Shown: one piece after another, positions 37,642 to 46,368 of the stretch
Numbering within the stretch: the stretch's first letter is position 1
Layout of the letters: each line of letters begins with the position of its first letter
NCBI GenBank assembly: GCA_016719895.1
Contig: JADJYG010000022.1
Span: forward strand, 1-64,000
Source of the DNA: Saprospirales bacterium
GTDB taxonomy: Bacteria; Bacteroidota; Bacteroidia; Chitinophagales; Saprospiraceae
Length of the DNA: 64,000 nucleotides
Direction: 5' to 3'
Notes under the pieces: generated by a model
Database searches by the model: none
Told to the model about the DNA's origin: nothing
The model's input: only the letters and a program-made list of their open reading frames with translations
Translations under genes and position numbers: made by a program

Positions 37642-37857
37642 TACTGCCGAGTGTGCTGTGCATAAATCCGGAATCTTCCCTACCCCCCTTTTTCTCCCCC
37701 CGCGCTTGTCATTCTGAAAGAACCTGTTCACTCTACGAGGGATAAACACGAGATGCACGCGTAGAGTGGACAGGTTCCTGCGGAATGACAAGCGCGGGGG
37801 GAGAAAAGGGAGTGCAGCTTGGGGTGGCGGGTTATGCGTAGCCAAGGCTCGGCGGTA
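37642..37857. repeat. TIR-bounded palindromic repeat, copy A
   Basis: 216 bp, starting TACTGCCGAGTGTGCTGTGC and ending with the inverted form CTCGGCGGTA. The core is one long hairpin: CGCGCTTGTCATTC pairs with GAATGACAAGCGCG, and GAACCTGTTCACTCTACG pairs with CGTAGAGTGGACAGGTTC apart from one G-T pair. Almost identical to copy B at 42419-42632. No open frame of interest. Confidence 0.75.
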
Positions 37858-37950
37858 AAGGAGGCGAAAACCTGTTCATCCTGTCCCTGGACTCTACGGA
37901 GGAAAAAATCCTGTCAATCGTGAGTGATCCTGTCAGTCCTGTCCTTTGTC
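37858..37950. repeat. AATCCTG/CCTGT repeat words before kdsA
   Basis: Repeated CCTGTTCATCCTGTCC, AATCCTGTCAATC and GATCCTGTCAGTCC words; direct repeats with no gene. Confidence 0.45.
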
Positions 37951-37958
37951 TACCTTTG
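37951..37958 (+). promoter_or_regulatory. -7 element TACCTTTG for kdsA
   Basis: Exact TAnnTTTG match 21 bp before the chosen kdsA start. It supports MELLTALP over the upstream in-frame ATG at 37946, which would precede the promoter. Confidence 0.6.
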
Positions 37959-37978
37959 CGGCCAAAACAGACCGACAC

Positions 37979-38806
37979 ATGGAGTTATTGACCGCATTGC
38001 CCCGGCTGAAGCACACGGATTCGGGCAATTTTTTCCTCATCGCCGGCCCTTGTGCCATTGAAGGCGAACAAATGGCTTTTGAGATTGCCGGGCGCGTCCG
38101 GGAAATTTGCGACCGGTTGGAGATTCCGTATATATTTAAAGGCAGTTACCGCAAAGCCAATCGCAGCAAGCGCGACTCGTTCACCGGCATTGGCGATGAA
38201 AAAGCCTTGCGCATTCTCCAGGCCATCGGCGCGCATTTTGACGTGCCGGTCACGACCGACATTCACAGCGATCCGGAGGCAGCTATGGCCGCAGCTTATG
38301 TGGATATATTGCAAATTCCGGCCTTTTTGTGCCGGCAAACCAGTTTACTGGCGGCTGCGGCGCAAACCGGCAAAGTGGTTAACATAAAAAAAGGCCAGTT
38401 TGTGAGTCCCGAGGCCATGCAATTTGCCCGGGAAAAGGTACTGGAAGCGGGCAACCCTAATGCCTGGCTCACCGAGCGGGGCACCACCTTCGGGTACCAG
38501 GATTTGATTGTCGATTTCCGGGGCATTCCGGTAATGCAGGCCTTCGGCGGGCCGGTTGTGCTGGATTGTACGCACTCCTTGCAGCAGCCCAACCAGAGCA
38601 GCGGCGTCACTGGGGGCCGGCCGGCCCTGATCGAGACCATAGCGCGCGCGGGTGTGGCGGTAGGTGTGGACGGGTTGTTTATCGAAACCCACCCCAACCC
38701 GGCAGCGGCCAAATCGGATGGCGCCAATATGTTGCCGCTGGACCGGCTCGAAGCTTTGCTGGATCGCCTGGTAAAAATCCGCCGGGCGATCCGGACAGAG
38801 GCTTGA
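37979..38806 (+). CDS. kdsA: 3-deoxy-8-phosphooctulonate (KDO-8-P) synthase
   Basis: Condenses phosphoenolpyruvate and arabinose-5-phosphate to KDO-8-P for lipopolysaccharide core. 275 aa from MELLTALPRLKH. Blocks seen: FFLIAGPCAIEGEQMAFEIA, FKGSYRKANRSKRDSF, VTTDIHSDPEAAMAA, ERGTTFGYQDLIVDFRGIP, VLDCTHSLQQPN and FIETHPNPAAAKSDGANMLP. The Cys in AGPCAIE is typical of the metal-dependent class, whereas E. coli-type enzymes have Asn there. A hairpin follows 48 bp after the stop. The presence of LPS synthesis fits a Gram-negative host. Confidence 0.95.
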   Translation: MELLTALPRLKHTDSGNFFLIAGPCAIEGEQMAFEIAGRVREICDRLEIPYIFKGSYRKANRSKRDSFTGIGDEKALRILQAIGAHFDVPVTTDIHSDPEAAMAAAYVDILQIPAFLCRQTSLLAAAAQTGKVVNIKKGQFVSPEAMQFAREKVLEAGNPNAWLTERGTTFGYQDLIVDFRGIPVMQAFGGPVVLDCTHSLQQPNQSSGVTGGRPALIETIARAGVAVGVDGLFIETHPNPAAAKSDGANMLPLDRLEALLDRLVKIRRAIRTEA

Positions 38807-39111
38807 AAAGGGGGCAGTACCGGAAAATCCGGATTAAATGTGTATAAAATAGGAATTTCCAATACCCTTTGTTGGAAATTGTAAGGCTTACACTATTTTT
38901 ACCGCCGCGAAAAAACCGCACCCTTTGCAGAATAGGCCTTTTACCTGCTCTTTAGAATTTTTTACGACCGCACACCAATTTTTCGTCCGGCTGCATCTTA
39001 ATAGTCGGACGGGTCAGAACAAAATGGAAAATTCGATTTCCGGAGCAAAAACCTGTTTCTGCAAGGAGTTTAATTAGCAAAACATTCATTAACTCAAAAT
39101 TAAAACGCAGC
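38807..39111. other. Intergenic: kdsA terminator and exbB leader
   Basis: 305 bp without a gene. AATTTCCAA (38854-38862) pairs with TTGGAAATT (38872-38880), a likely kdsA terminator. TTTG at 38868 and TATTTTTA at 38894 (22 bp apart) could be the exbB-operon promoter, with one mismatch, giving a leader of about 200 nt. Confidence 0.45.
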
Positions 39112-39936
39112 ATGACAGCAGCAAAACAAACTCCTGCTAAGCAACAAGGTTCCAACATGGGCTCGATTTTTCCGTTAGTCGCGATTCCGGCCTGTTTCGT
39201 CCTGTCGACCTTGATCTATCTGTATGTTTTTGGTGATCCGTCGCACTTTGTCGATAACGATCCCGCGAAAGACCCCCTTCCTGGCGACTATTTCGGAACG
39301 GTATACAAGGGCGGTTGGGTTGTGCCTATCCTTTTGGGTATCTTTTTTATCACCGTCGTGTTTGTAATTGAGCGCTTCATCACACTGAACAAAGCTGCCG
39401 GCGCGGGCGGTGTTGATACCTTCGTGCAACAGATCAAATCGATGCTGGACCGGGGCGACATGGCCGCTGCCATTGCTGCCTGCGACAAACAAAAAGGCTC
39501 CGTGGCCAATGTGGTGCGCGCCGGATTGACGAAGTACTCCGAAATGGAAAATGTGACCGGCATGGAAAAAGACGAAAAGATCGTGGCCATCCAGAAAGAA
39601 GTGGAAGAAGCCACCACACTCGAACTGCCGATGTTGGAGAAAAACCTGAGCATCCTGGCCACCATCGCCTCTATCGCAACGCTGTTGGGTCTGTTCGGAA
39701 CGGTGTTGGGGATGATTCGTGCGTTCGCTGCCCTGGCTACAGCCGGCGCACCGGACTCCACCGCCCTGGCAACGGGTATCTCCGAGGCGCTTATCAATAC
39801 CGCTTTGGGTATCGGTACCTCGGCGATCGCGATCATTTTCTACAACATCTTTACCAGCCGGATCGACGCTATGACCTATCGCATCGACGAGGCCGGATTC
39901 AGCCTGACGCAAACCTATGCGGCCAAGCATCACTAA
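39112..39936 (+). CDS. exbB: ExbB / MotA-TolQ-type proton channel subunit
   Basis: 274-aa inner-membrane protein that with ExbD converts proton motive force into TonB movement. Three membrane segments are visible: ~19-37 (FPLVAIPACFVLSTLIYLYV), a second around 70-90 (VVPILLGIFFITVVFVIERF), and a third pair near the end (LATIASIATLLGLFGTVLGM; ALINTALGIGTSAIAIIFYN), the TolQ/ExbB signature. The cytoplasmic stretch between them has EVEEATTLELPMLEKNLSIL. First gene of exbB-exbD-exbD-tonB. Confidence 0.92.
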   Translation: MTAAKQTPAKQQGSNMGSIFPLVAIPACFVLSTLIYLYVFGDPSHFVDNDPAKDPLPGDYFGTVYKGGWVVPILLGIFFITVVFVIERFITLNKAAGAGGVDTFVQQIKSMLDRGDMAAAIAACDKQKGSVANVVRAGLTKYSEMENVTGMEKDEKIVAIQKEVEEATTLELPMLEKNLSILATIASIATLLGLFGTVLGMIRAFAALATAGAPDSTALATGISEALINTALGIGTSAIAIIFYNIFTSRIDAMTYRIDEAGFSLTQTYAAKHH

Positions 39937-40010
39937 ATTATGGAGCGGTGCATAACGGTGTCTGCAAAAAGACCCGAAATACAACACTCAACACTCAAAA
40001 CTAATGCAAT

Positions 40011-40655
40011 ATGCCAAAGCATAAACCGCATCGGAAAGTACCAACGGTCGATATGACGGCTATGTGCGACGTGGCATTCCTGCTGCTGACCTTCTTCATG
40101 CTCACCGCGAAGATGAAGCCGCAGGAACCCGTGGCCGTGGATACGCCGTCGTCCATTTCCGAGACAAAATTACCCGACGCCGGTACACTGACTATTTTGG
40201 TGGACCCCGAGGGCAAGGTTTATCTCGATATGGCCGGCCAGCATACCCGTAAGAGCCTGATTGAGGATATGGACAGTCAGTATCCCATGGGACTTTCTGA
40301 AGAGGATAGACTCAGATTCACTATTGCAGGCGCATTTGGCGTACCGCGCAATCAGCTCAAAAGCTGGCTGGGCCTCAGCCCCACCGAGCGCGCGCAGGTG
40401 AAGGTGGCCGGTATACCGGCCGACTCTACCAACAATGAACTCGGTCCGTGGATACACAATGCCCGCCTTGCGCAGTTTCGGATGAAACAGGAAGGAAAAG
40501 TGTCGGATGAATACGTGATCGTGGTTAAAGCCGACAAAGACACGCCTTACCCGGCTATTCAAAAAGTGATCAATACGTTGATTGACATCAATGTCAATAA
40601 ATTCAACCTGATCACCAGCCAGGAGGCCGATCCGAACAAGACCAAAGCGCTCTGA
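40011..40655 (+). CDS. exbD: ExbD/TolR biopolymer transport protein (first copy)
   Basis: 214 aa. One N-terminal membrane helix (~22-42) carrying the conserved Asp in VDMTAMCDVAFLLLTFFML, preceded by a basic tail (MPKHKPHRKV), then a periplasmic domain (~45-214). Longer than E. coli ExbD (~140 aa), as usual in Bacteroidota. Second gene of the operon, 74 bp after exbB. Confidence 0.9.
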   Translation: MPKHKPHRKVPTVDMTAMCDVAFLLLTFFMLTAKMKPQEPVAVDTPSSISETKLPDAGTLTILVDPEGKVYLDMAGQHTRKSLIEDMDSQYPMGLSEEDRLRFTIAGAFGVPRNQLKSWLGLSPTERAQVKVAGIPADSTNNELGPWIHNARLAQFRMKQEGKVSDEYVIVVKADKDTPYPAIQKVINTLIDINVNKFNLITSQEADPNKTKAL

Positions 40656-40714
40656 AAAGCGTGCCGGTGTCGTGTTCATTGCAAACATTTCATCACCCAT
40701 AACAGCATACCAAT

Positions 40715-41338
40715 ATGGCTGAAATGCAAACCGCGGATAGCGGTGCGAGAAAAAAAGGTGGTAAGGTCCGTTCAAAAAAGATGTCAACCCGTGTTGACCT
40801 GACGCCTATGGTTGACCTGGGCTTCCTGCTCATCACATTTTTTATGTTGACGACCACGCTGGCCAAACCGCAGATCATGCCCGTCGTAATGCCGGAAAAA
40901 GACGTAGAAGAAGAAGATCTTCAAGCCACGAAAGAATCGCAGGTGCTTACCCTGCTGTTGGGCGGCGAAGACGTTGTCTACTTCTACGAAGGTATTTCGG
41001 ATGCAAAACTGGATTCGACCGACTATTCCGCCGAAGGGCTCCGCCGGATTATTTTGGATAAAAAAGACCGGGTGAAGGAACAATGGGGCGAATCGGAAAA
41101 AGACGACCCGAAGAATCCGGGACAGAAAAAAATGATCTCTAAACTCAATGTAATCATTAAGCCGACAAAGGATTCGCGGTATAAAAACATCGTCGACGCC
41201 TTTGATGAAATGAAGATTACAAACGTAGCTTTGTATGTGCTGCTCGATATCTCATCGCAGGAAGAAGCCTTTATCAAGAACCCGGCCGGTGGCCTGGACT
41301 TCTCCGTCGAAGAACAAGCGCAAGCAACAACGAAGTGA
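40715..41338 (+). CDS. exbD: ExbD/TolR biopolymer transport protein (second copy)
   Basis: 207 aa, paralogue of the preceding gene: basic N-terminus, membrane helix with the conserved Asp in VDLTPMVDLGFLLITFFML, then a periplasmic part with NVIIKPTKDSRYKNIVDAFD and MKITNVALYVLLDIS. Bacteroidota commonly use two different ExbDs together in one motor. 59 bp after the first exbD, 52 bp before tonB. Confidence 0.9.
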   Translation: MAEMQTADSGARKKGGKVRSKKMSTRVDLTPMVDLGFLLITFFMLTTTLAKPQIMPVVMPEKDVEEEDLQATKESQVLTLLLGGEDVVYFYEGISDAKLDSTDYSAEGLRRIILDKKDRVKEQWGESEKDDPKNPGQKKMISKLNVIIKPTKDSRYKNIVDAFDEMKITNVALYVLLDISSQEEAFIKNPAGGLDFSVEEQAQATTK

Positions 41339-41390
41339 TTTGGAATGAAGAGACAACCCGTTTAACGTCACACAATTAAAAACTGAAATT

Positions 41391-42233
41391 ATGGCTGAAG
41401 CAAAAGGCACACCCATATACAGGGATATGCTGGATATCATCTTCGCCGATCGAAACAAGGCTTATGGCGCCTATCAACTGCGGCGCTCGTACCCGGCGTA
41501 TGTAGGTCGCGCGTTGGGATATGGCTTGCTGCTCATCGTCCTTTTCTTTGCAGTCCCCTATATCACCTCCAAGGTGTCGGGAGCATTCAAGAGAGGGGAT
41601 AAGCCGATCGACGTGGTCGCCGAATTAGGCCCGCCACCAGATATCGATCCGAGCAATCCGCCGCCGCCGCCGCCACCGCCGCCGCCCACTCCGCCGCCGC
41701 CCACACGGTCGACGGTGCAATTTGTTCCGCCTATCGTTAAAAAGGACGAGGATGTGGCCGATGAGGAACCTCCAACCGTCGAAGAGGTGATCGAGACAAA
41801 AGCGGATGTCGGCGCGGATACGAAAAAGGGCAACGATGACGCGCCTCCCACTATCGATGAAAACCCGTCGGAACTTGATCTCGTGGAAGCGCCCAAAGCG
41901 CCGGTAGAGGAAAAAACGTATGAAATGTTTGATATCCAAAAACCGCCAAGCTTTCCAGGCGGTGAGGGCCAACTGCTCAAGTATCTGGCCGAAAACATCA
42001 AATACCCTCCCCTGGCCCGCGAAAACAACATCCAGGGCGTTGTTGCGCTCACGTTCGTCGTCTCCAGAGACGGTAGTGTGCGGGATGTGTCTATCGTGAA
42101 GGATATCGGCGGAGGCTGTGGGAAAGAGGCCGTTCGGGTGGTGCAATCCATGCCGAAATGGGAACCCGGCGAAGCGAATGGCAACCCGGTTAAAGTGCGC
42201 TTTACGCTGCCGGTCCGCTTCAAACTGGAGTGA
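41391..42233 (+). CDS. tonB: TonB energy transducer
   Basis: 280 aa. Cytoplasmic N-terminus (DIIFADRNKAYGAYQLRRSY), one membrane helix (~42-62, LGYGLLLIVLFFAVPYITSK), then a Pro-rich periplasmic spacer built on runs of CCG/CCA codons, and a C-terminal TonB domain (~190-280: LAENIKYPPLARENNIQG, VVSRDGSVRDVSIVKDIGGG, MPKWEPGEANGNPVKVRFTL). Transmits proton motive force to outer-membrane SusC-type receptors such as the two encoded at 48-56 kb. Followed by a perfect palindromic terminator. Confidence 0.93.
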   Translation: MAEAKGTPIYRDMLDIIFADRNKAYGAYQLRRSYPAYVGRALGYGLLLIVLFFAVPYITSKVSGAFKRGDKPIDVVAELGPPPDIDPSNPPPPPPPPPPTPPPPTRSTVQFVPPIVKKDEDVADEEPPTVEEVIETKADVGADTKKGNDDAPPTIDENPSELDLVEAPKAPVEEKTYEMFDIQKPPSFPGGEGQLLKYLAENIKYPPLARENNIQGVVALTFVVSRDGSVRDVSIVKDIGGGCGKEAVRVVQSMPKWEPGEANGNPVKVRFTLPVRFKLE

Positions 42234-42280
42234 TCCCCCGGTGTAACCGCATGTTTTGCAATAACCCGCATGTTTTTAAC

Positions 42281-42314
42281 AAGAGCGGCGCCGAAGATCT
42301 TCGGCGCCGCTCTT
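42281..42314 (+). terminator. Terminator of the exbB-tonB operon
   Basis: AAGAGCGGCGCCGAAGA is followed directly by its exact complement TCTTCGGCGCCGCTCTT, then GTTTGT; 48 bp after the tonB stop. Confidence 0.85.
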
Positions 42315-42418
42315 GTTTGTCTAAAAAAATGACAAACAAGGCGTTATGCGTGCACTAAGTTTCCCGGCAGCAATTTCTAATGTAAAAATATGTACATGAA
42401 CATATTCTTTGGCCTCGG

Positions 42419-42632
42419 TACTGCCGAGCGTGTGCTGTGCATAAATCTGGAATCTTCCCTACCCCCCTTTTTCTCCCCCCGCGCTTGTCATTCTGAAAGA
42501 ACCTGTTCACTCTACGAGGGATAAACACGAGATGCACGCGTAGAGCGGGCAGGTTCCTGCGGAATGACAAGCGCGGGAGAGAAAGGAGTGCAACTGGGGT
42601 GGCGGGTTATGCGTAGCCGACGCTCGGCGGTA
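42419..42632. repeat. TIR-bounded palindromic repeat, copy B
   Basis: 214 bp, nearly identical to 37642-37857, in the same orientation: header TACTGCCGAGCGTGTGCTGT, long hairpin core, inverted end GACGCTCGGCGGTA. Minor differences lie in the hairpin arms and the poly-C/poly-G tracts. Confidence 0.75.
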
Positions 42633-42685
42633 GAGAGGCCCAACGTTGGTCTTTTACGGAATACTCGCCAAATGTCAGGCCTATC

Positions 42686-42944
42686 TACTGCCGAGCGTCT
42701 TCTGCGCATATTTTTTTTAACCGCTTCGCGGTTAAATATGAATAGCCCCGGATGCAATCCGGGGGATGAGGCAAAGATCGTTTTTTAACCGAGAAGCGGT
42801 TGAATATGAACATCTTGTAGCGCATATTCAACCGCTTTGCGGTTGCAAAACGCATTCCCCTTCATCCCCCGGATTGCATCCGGGGCTATTCAAGTTTCAA
42901 CCGCTTCGCGGTTAAAAAATAAGCGCAGAAGACGCTCGGCAGTA
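42686..42944. repeat. Large inverted repeat with the same TIR, different core
   Basis: Starts TACTGCCGAGCGTCTTCTGC and ends with the exact inverse GCAGAAGACGCTCGGCAGTA. Arms of about 100 bp carry AACCGCTTCGCGGTT hairpins and a CCCCGGATGCAATCC block; the right arm's sequence also occurs at 650-735. The whole unit can form a cruciform. Confidence 0.75.
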
Positions 42945-42983
42945 CTGAGGCCAGAAAAGAAAAGCAATCGTACTTGAAAGTCC

Positions 42984-43265
42984 TTAGCTCGACTTTAGCC
43001 AAATGAAAAGGTGAAAATGCAGTTAATGACTATCCGCATGTTGTACCCCAAAAAGTTAAATCCCGATACCGCCGCGTATCGGGATTTAACTTTTTGAGTA
43101 TAACATACGGATAGTCGCTATGCAGTTACCAGCAAGGCAGACAAGTTTTGGAATTAATTATGAACATCCCGTTTTTAGCGTGATGTTCATAATTTCAAAA
43201 ATCACCTTCCTGATGCGCAATGAGCACTTTTTTTAGCGTTTCAAATGGCTAAAGTCGAGCTTAGA
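42984..43265. repeat. Hairpin-rich MITE-like element
   Basis: Terminal inverted repeats sharing AGCTCGACTTTAGCCA (42986-43001 and complement of 43247-43262). Inside are a long stem at 43028-43116 (AAAAAGTTAAATCCCGATAC against GTATCGGGATTTAACTTTTT plus outer GACTATCCG/CGGATAGTC) and a second hairpin at 43158-43192 (TTATGAACATC/GATGTTCATAA). No gene. Confidence 0.65.
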
Positions 43266-43306
43266 AACCGTCTGCCCCCCCCAACATGCTCGTACTTAAT
43301 CCTGAA

Positions 43307-44983
43307 TTAGCCCTTCCCACCGCCGTTCGTGGGCGGCACAGGCGTTTCGCCTTCCAGGAATTTTTGGATATCCAGGCCATTTTGGTTGGTGGGGTCCAGA
43401 GCAAACAATTTGGCCAGGTTAACGCGGGCTTGTTCGTCATCCTTTTTCAGGAAGTAATACGACGCCAGATATTCATACGAAATGATCAGGTCGCGTTTGT
43501 TTTTAACCGGGTCAGCCTCGCCGATAGCGACGAACTTGTCGAAAAAGAACTTGGCCTTGCCAAATTCTTCCAGCAATTCAGGGTGGTTCACGATATCCGG
43601 TTCGAGTTTGGACATGGCCTTGGCGCGCCAAGCCCAGCCACTACCAGCGTCCGGGACAATTTCGGTTACTCTGGCAAAAGATTTTTCCGCCTTTTCGAAA
43701 TGCAGCGAGTCTTCGGTGCAGTAGTAATGGCACAAGCCAAGGCGGTAATATTGCGTACCGCTGGGCGACTTCACGGAATCCACGTTCATCTGGTAGAAAG
43801 GCGCTGCCTGGCAATAATTGCGCATGTTGTACAGCAAGTTGCCAATTTCTTCATACAACGTCCATTTGGAGGAGTCCAATTCGATCGCTTTGCGGTAGTT
43901 CCGGATCGCTACCGTAGTATCCCCGCCAGTTTTCACCTGTAGTTTGGCCAGGTATTCATAATCGGAGGGCAGCACCTTGTCCGGAGTAACTTGCTTGAAG
44001 AATTCTTCCAGGATGCGCAGGCCTTCCGAGTAGTTGCCGTTATCGAAATGGCAATACGCTTGCAGGCGGCGCAGGTAGTTTTTGGAGCCGTCTTTTTTGA
44101 GGATGCGGTCCACCAGCTCGCTGCAACCCTTGCAGTCTTTCGTAATGTAGAGCAGGTTGGCCAGCAACATTTCATCTTCTATGGTGACCTCGGCGCCGTT
44201 GTTCACCAGCGCTTTGGCGGCTACGGTTGCGGCTTCCCATTTTTTGTCGTAATACAGGTACTCCGCTTTAGCCCGGAGCGCTTCGCTGTATTTCGGGTTG
44301 AGTGCGATGGCTTTATCTATATAGACCAGAAACTTTTCGTAAATTTTGGCCGCACGGTATACTTTAGCCAGCATATACAGCGGCAGGGGATTGCCCGGCT
44401 CCAGGCTGGCGGCATACTCGTAGTGCTGGGCCGCCAAACCGCCGTTCGGCATTTCTTTATAGCAATAGGCGATAGCCATGAGTGTGGCAAAGTCTTTGGC
44501 AGACAAATCTATGGCTTCTTTAAAGGTTTCTTCGGCCCGGGCGAAATTGGGTTTTTGTTGGCCCGCAGCGATATTAAAGAGAAACGCCTCGCCAATCAGC
44601 CGGAAGGTGGTGATATCTTTTTTGCCGTATTTCTTCGCTTTTTTAAATATTTCGTCCGCCTTCGCTTGTTCGCCCTGGAGCAAAAGTATACGGCCGCTGG
44701 CGATCATGGCGTAGGGGCCTTCCGATTTGGCGTTGAACGCAGCGTCGAAGGTGGCTTTGGCCCGGTCCCGGTCGCCTTTGGCCAGGTAGGCGCTGCCCAG
44801 GGTAAGCCAGGCGACCTGGTCGGCAGGATCGGACTTGGTCAGCGTAGCATAAATTTGTATGGCTTTGTCCCAGTGTTCGAGCTGCATGGCCGCCAACCCA
44901 TCGGCGTGGGTTTGGGCAAAGCCGGCGCTGGCGCCGGCGGCGACCAGAAACAGCGTGAAAGTTTTTTTCAGGAAAGTTGTCAT
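43307..44983 (-). CDS. Secreted/periplasmic TPR protein
   Basis: 558 aa. Signal peptide MTTFLKKTFTLFLVAAGASA. The rest is a chain of tetratricopeptide-like helix pairs, for example HWDKAIQIYATLTKSDPADQ, NPLPLYMLAKVYRAAKIYEK, FKQVTPDKVLPSDYEYLAKL and DDEQARVNLAKLFALDPTNQ. In Bacteroidota such genes often sit with TonB/ExbBD and a PstS-like gene; here they are next to the PstS-like gene but inverted and cut off from tonB by the repeat island. Binding partner unknown. Confidence 0.88.
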   Translation of the reverse strand: MTTFLKKTFTLFLVAAGASAGFAQTHADGLAAMQLEHWDKAIQIYATLTKSDPADQVAWLTLGSAYLAKGDRDRAKATFDAAFNAKSEGPYAMIASGRILLLQGEQAKADEIFKKAKKYGKKDITTFRLIGEAFLFNIAAGQQKPNFARAEETFKEAIDLSAKDFATLMAIAYCYKEMPNGGLAAQHYEYAASLEPGNPLPLYMLAKVYRAAKIYEKFLVYIDKAIALNPKYSEALRAKAEYLYYDKKWEAATVAAKALVNNGAEVTIEDEMLLANLLYITKDCKGCSELVDRILKKDGSKNYLRRLQAYCHFDNGNYSEGLRILEEFFKQVTPDKVLPSDYEYLAKLQVKTGGDTTVAIRNYRKAIELDSSKWTLYEEIGNLLYNMRNYCQAAPFYQMNVDSVKSPSGTQYYRLGLCHYYCTEDSLHFEKAEKSFARVTEIVPDAGSGWAWRAKAMSKLEPDIVNHPELLEEFGKAKFFFDKFVAIGEADPVKNKRDLIISYEYLASYYFLKKDDEQARVNLAKLFALDPTNQNGLDIQKFLEGETPVPPTNGGGKG

Positions 44984-45184
44984 TGCTTGGAAAAGTTATT
45001 TGTTAACGACTATCGATCGCGGAGGGTGGTTTGCCGGCGCAAAGTTTCGAATTTTTTGACGTTTCTTGGTTATTATAGCAACATTCTATTTCTGGTATCG
45101 CCTGTCTTCCCCTATACTTTAATAATAGATTAACGTATCAAGGCGACAAGATTCGGTCAGCGGCAGGTCAAAAACAAGGCGGGT

Positions 45185-46126
45185 TCAGCGTTTGATTTGG
45201 ATGACGCGGGTGGGCGCCTGCGCCGGCAACAACCCATCTTTGTGAAAGATCCGTTGGCCCGGATCGGAGGCCAGGAAAGCGGCAAAACCCAGGCCCAGTC
45301 CTTTTCTGGCCTGGGCATTGATGATATAAACAGTGCGTTTGTAGGGGTATCGACCGGTTGACAGGTAGGCTTGGTACGGGCCGTAACCTACGGCGCCGGC
45401 GGCTTTGGCAATATCCACCAATTTGATCTGCCGGCGGAATGCCTGCACACCCTTGTCGTCAGTATCGGATATCCAGTTCACGCCGATAATTCCAAGGGCA
45501 TTTTTGTTTTTGGATACATACGCAATGACTTCCGCATTGGTTTTGAGCGCCGTTGCATTCGCCGGCAGCGGCGCGCCGCCTCCAATACTGTCTTTTGCAT
45601 AGCGTACGGTACCCGACAAGGGATTGTCGAAGACCAGCACGATGTCGCTGAGCGGCGATTTGGGATTCAGCATTTTCCAACTGGATATTTTGCCGGTTAT
45701 GATGGCTTGCATTTGTTCCATGGTGAATACCGTGTCTTTGTTTCCGGGGTGCACGATAAAGGCTACGCCGTCGTAGGCTATCGGGGTCATGTGTGGGACG
45801 AACCCGCGGGGTCTGAAGTATTTATCGAGCTCTTCGCCGGTGAGTTGCCGCGCTACAATAATGACCTGGATAGAATCCCGGATAATAGCGTCGATGGCTT
45901 CGCCTTCAGAAGTATAAATGGCTTCCATGCTGGCACGCCGGTAGATGGAATCGAAAACGTCTATGGCGCTTGCAATGATCGGCTGATAGCCATCGTCTAC
46001 CATAATACGAATACTGCCGGTAGTGGGCGTGTCCAGCACTTTTCCGTCTTTTCCGCGTTGCTGGCAGGCGCCGGCAAACAAGGCGGAACAAATCAAAATT
46101 CCGGAAATCGAATAATTGCGAAACAT
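45185..46126 (-). CDS. PstS-like substrate-binding lipoprotein
   Basis: 313 aa from MFRNYSISGILICSALFAGA with lipobox FAGAC; 16 upstream in-frame codons overlap the next gene. Periplasmic-binding-protein fold of the phosphate-binding type: GSIRIMVDDGYQPIIASAID, GEAIDAIIRDSIQVIIVARQ, TPIAYDGVAFIVHPGNKDTV, ITGKISSWKMLNPKSPLSDI, GIIGVNWISD. No pstCAB transporter genes adjoin. In Bacteroidota this family often accompanies TonB/ExbBD and TPR genes rather than an ABC transporter, so a role in envelope energy coupling rather than phosphate uptake is possible. Confidence 0.82.
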   Translation of the reverse strand: MFRNYSISGILICSALFAGACQQRGKDGKVLDTPTTGSIRIMVDDGYQPIIASAIDVFDSIYRRASMEAIYTSEGEAIDAIIRDSIQVIIVARQLTGEELDKYFRPRGFVPHMTPIAYDGVAFIVHPGNKDTVFTMEQMQAIITGKISSWKMLNPKSPLSDIVLVFDNPLSGTVRYAKDSIGGGAPLPANATALKTNAEVIAYVSKNKNALGIIGVNWISDTDDKGVQAFRRQIKLVDIAKAAGAVGYGPYQAYLSTGRYPYKRTVYIINAQARKGLGLGFAAFLASDPGQRIFHKDGLLPAQAPTRVIQIKR

Positions 46127-46140
46127 AATCTGGAGGGTGT

Positions 46141-46368
46141 CTAAGATTGGATATGATCGGCATAAATACGCCAACCGCGGTACAGGCCGTAAAGGACCAA
46201 CAGGGCGGCAAAGATATTGCGGAATTCAGTTTGAATGCCGGGCAAAAAGGATTTATCAAAGAAGAGATAGGCGCCCAGGATGAGGTAAAAAGCCGTCATT
46301 GCGATCCCGAAAATAAGCATGGGCGTGCGGAGGACGCGGCGGTTGCGGAGGCGGTCTTGTGTTGACAT
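46141..46368 (-). CDS. Small two-helix membrane protein
   Basis: 75 aa: basic N-terminus (MSTQDRLRNRRVLRTP), hydrophobic helices ~17-37 (MLIFGIAMTAFYLILGAYLF) and ~50-64 (IFAALLVLYGLYRGW). Ends 14 bp before the PstS-like lipoprotein start on the same strand, so probably co-transcribed. No named family recognised. Confidence 0.7.
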   Translation of the reverse strand: MSTQDRLRNRRVLRTPMLIFGIAMTAFYLILGAYLFFDKSFLPGIQTEFRNIFAALLVLYGLYRGWRIYADHIQS

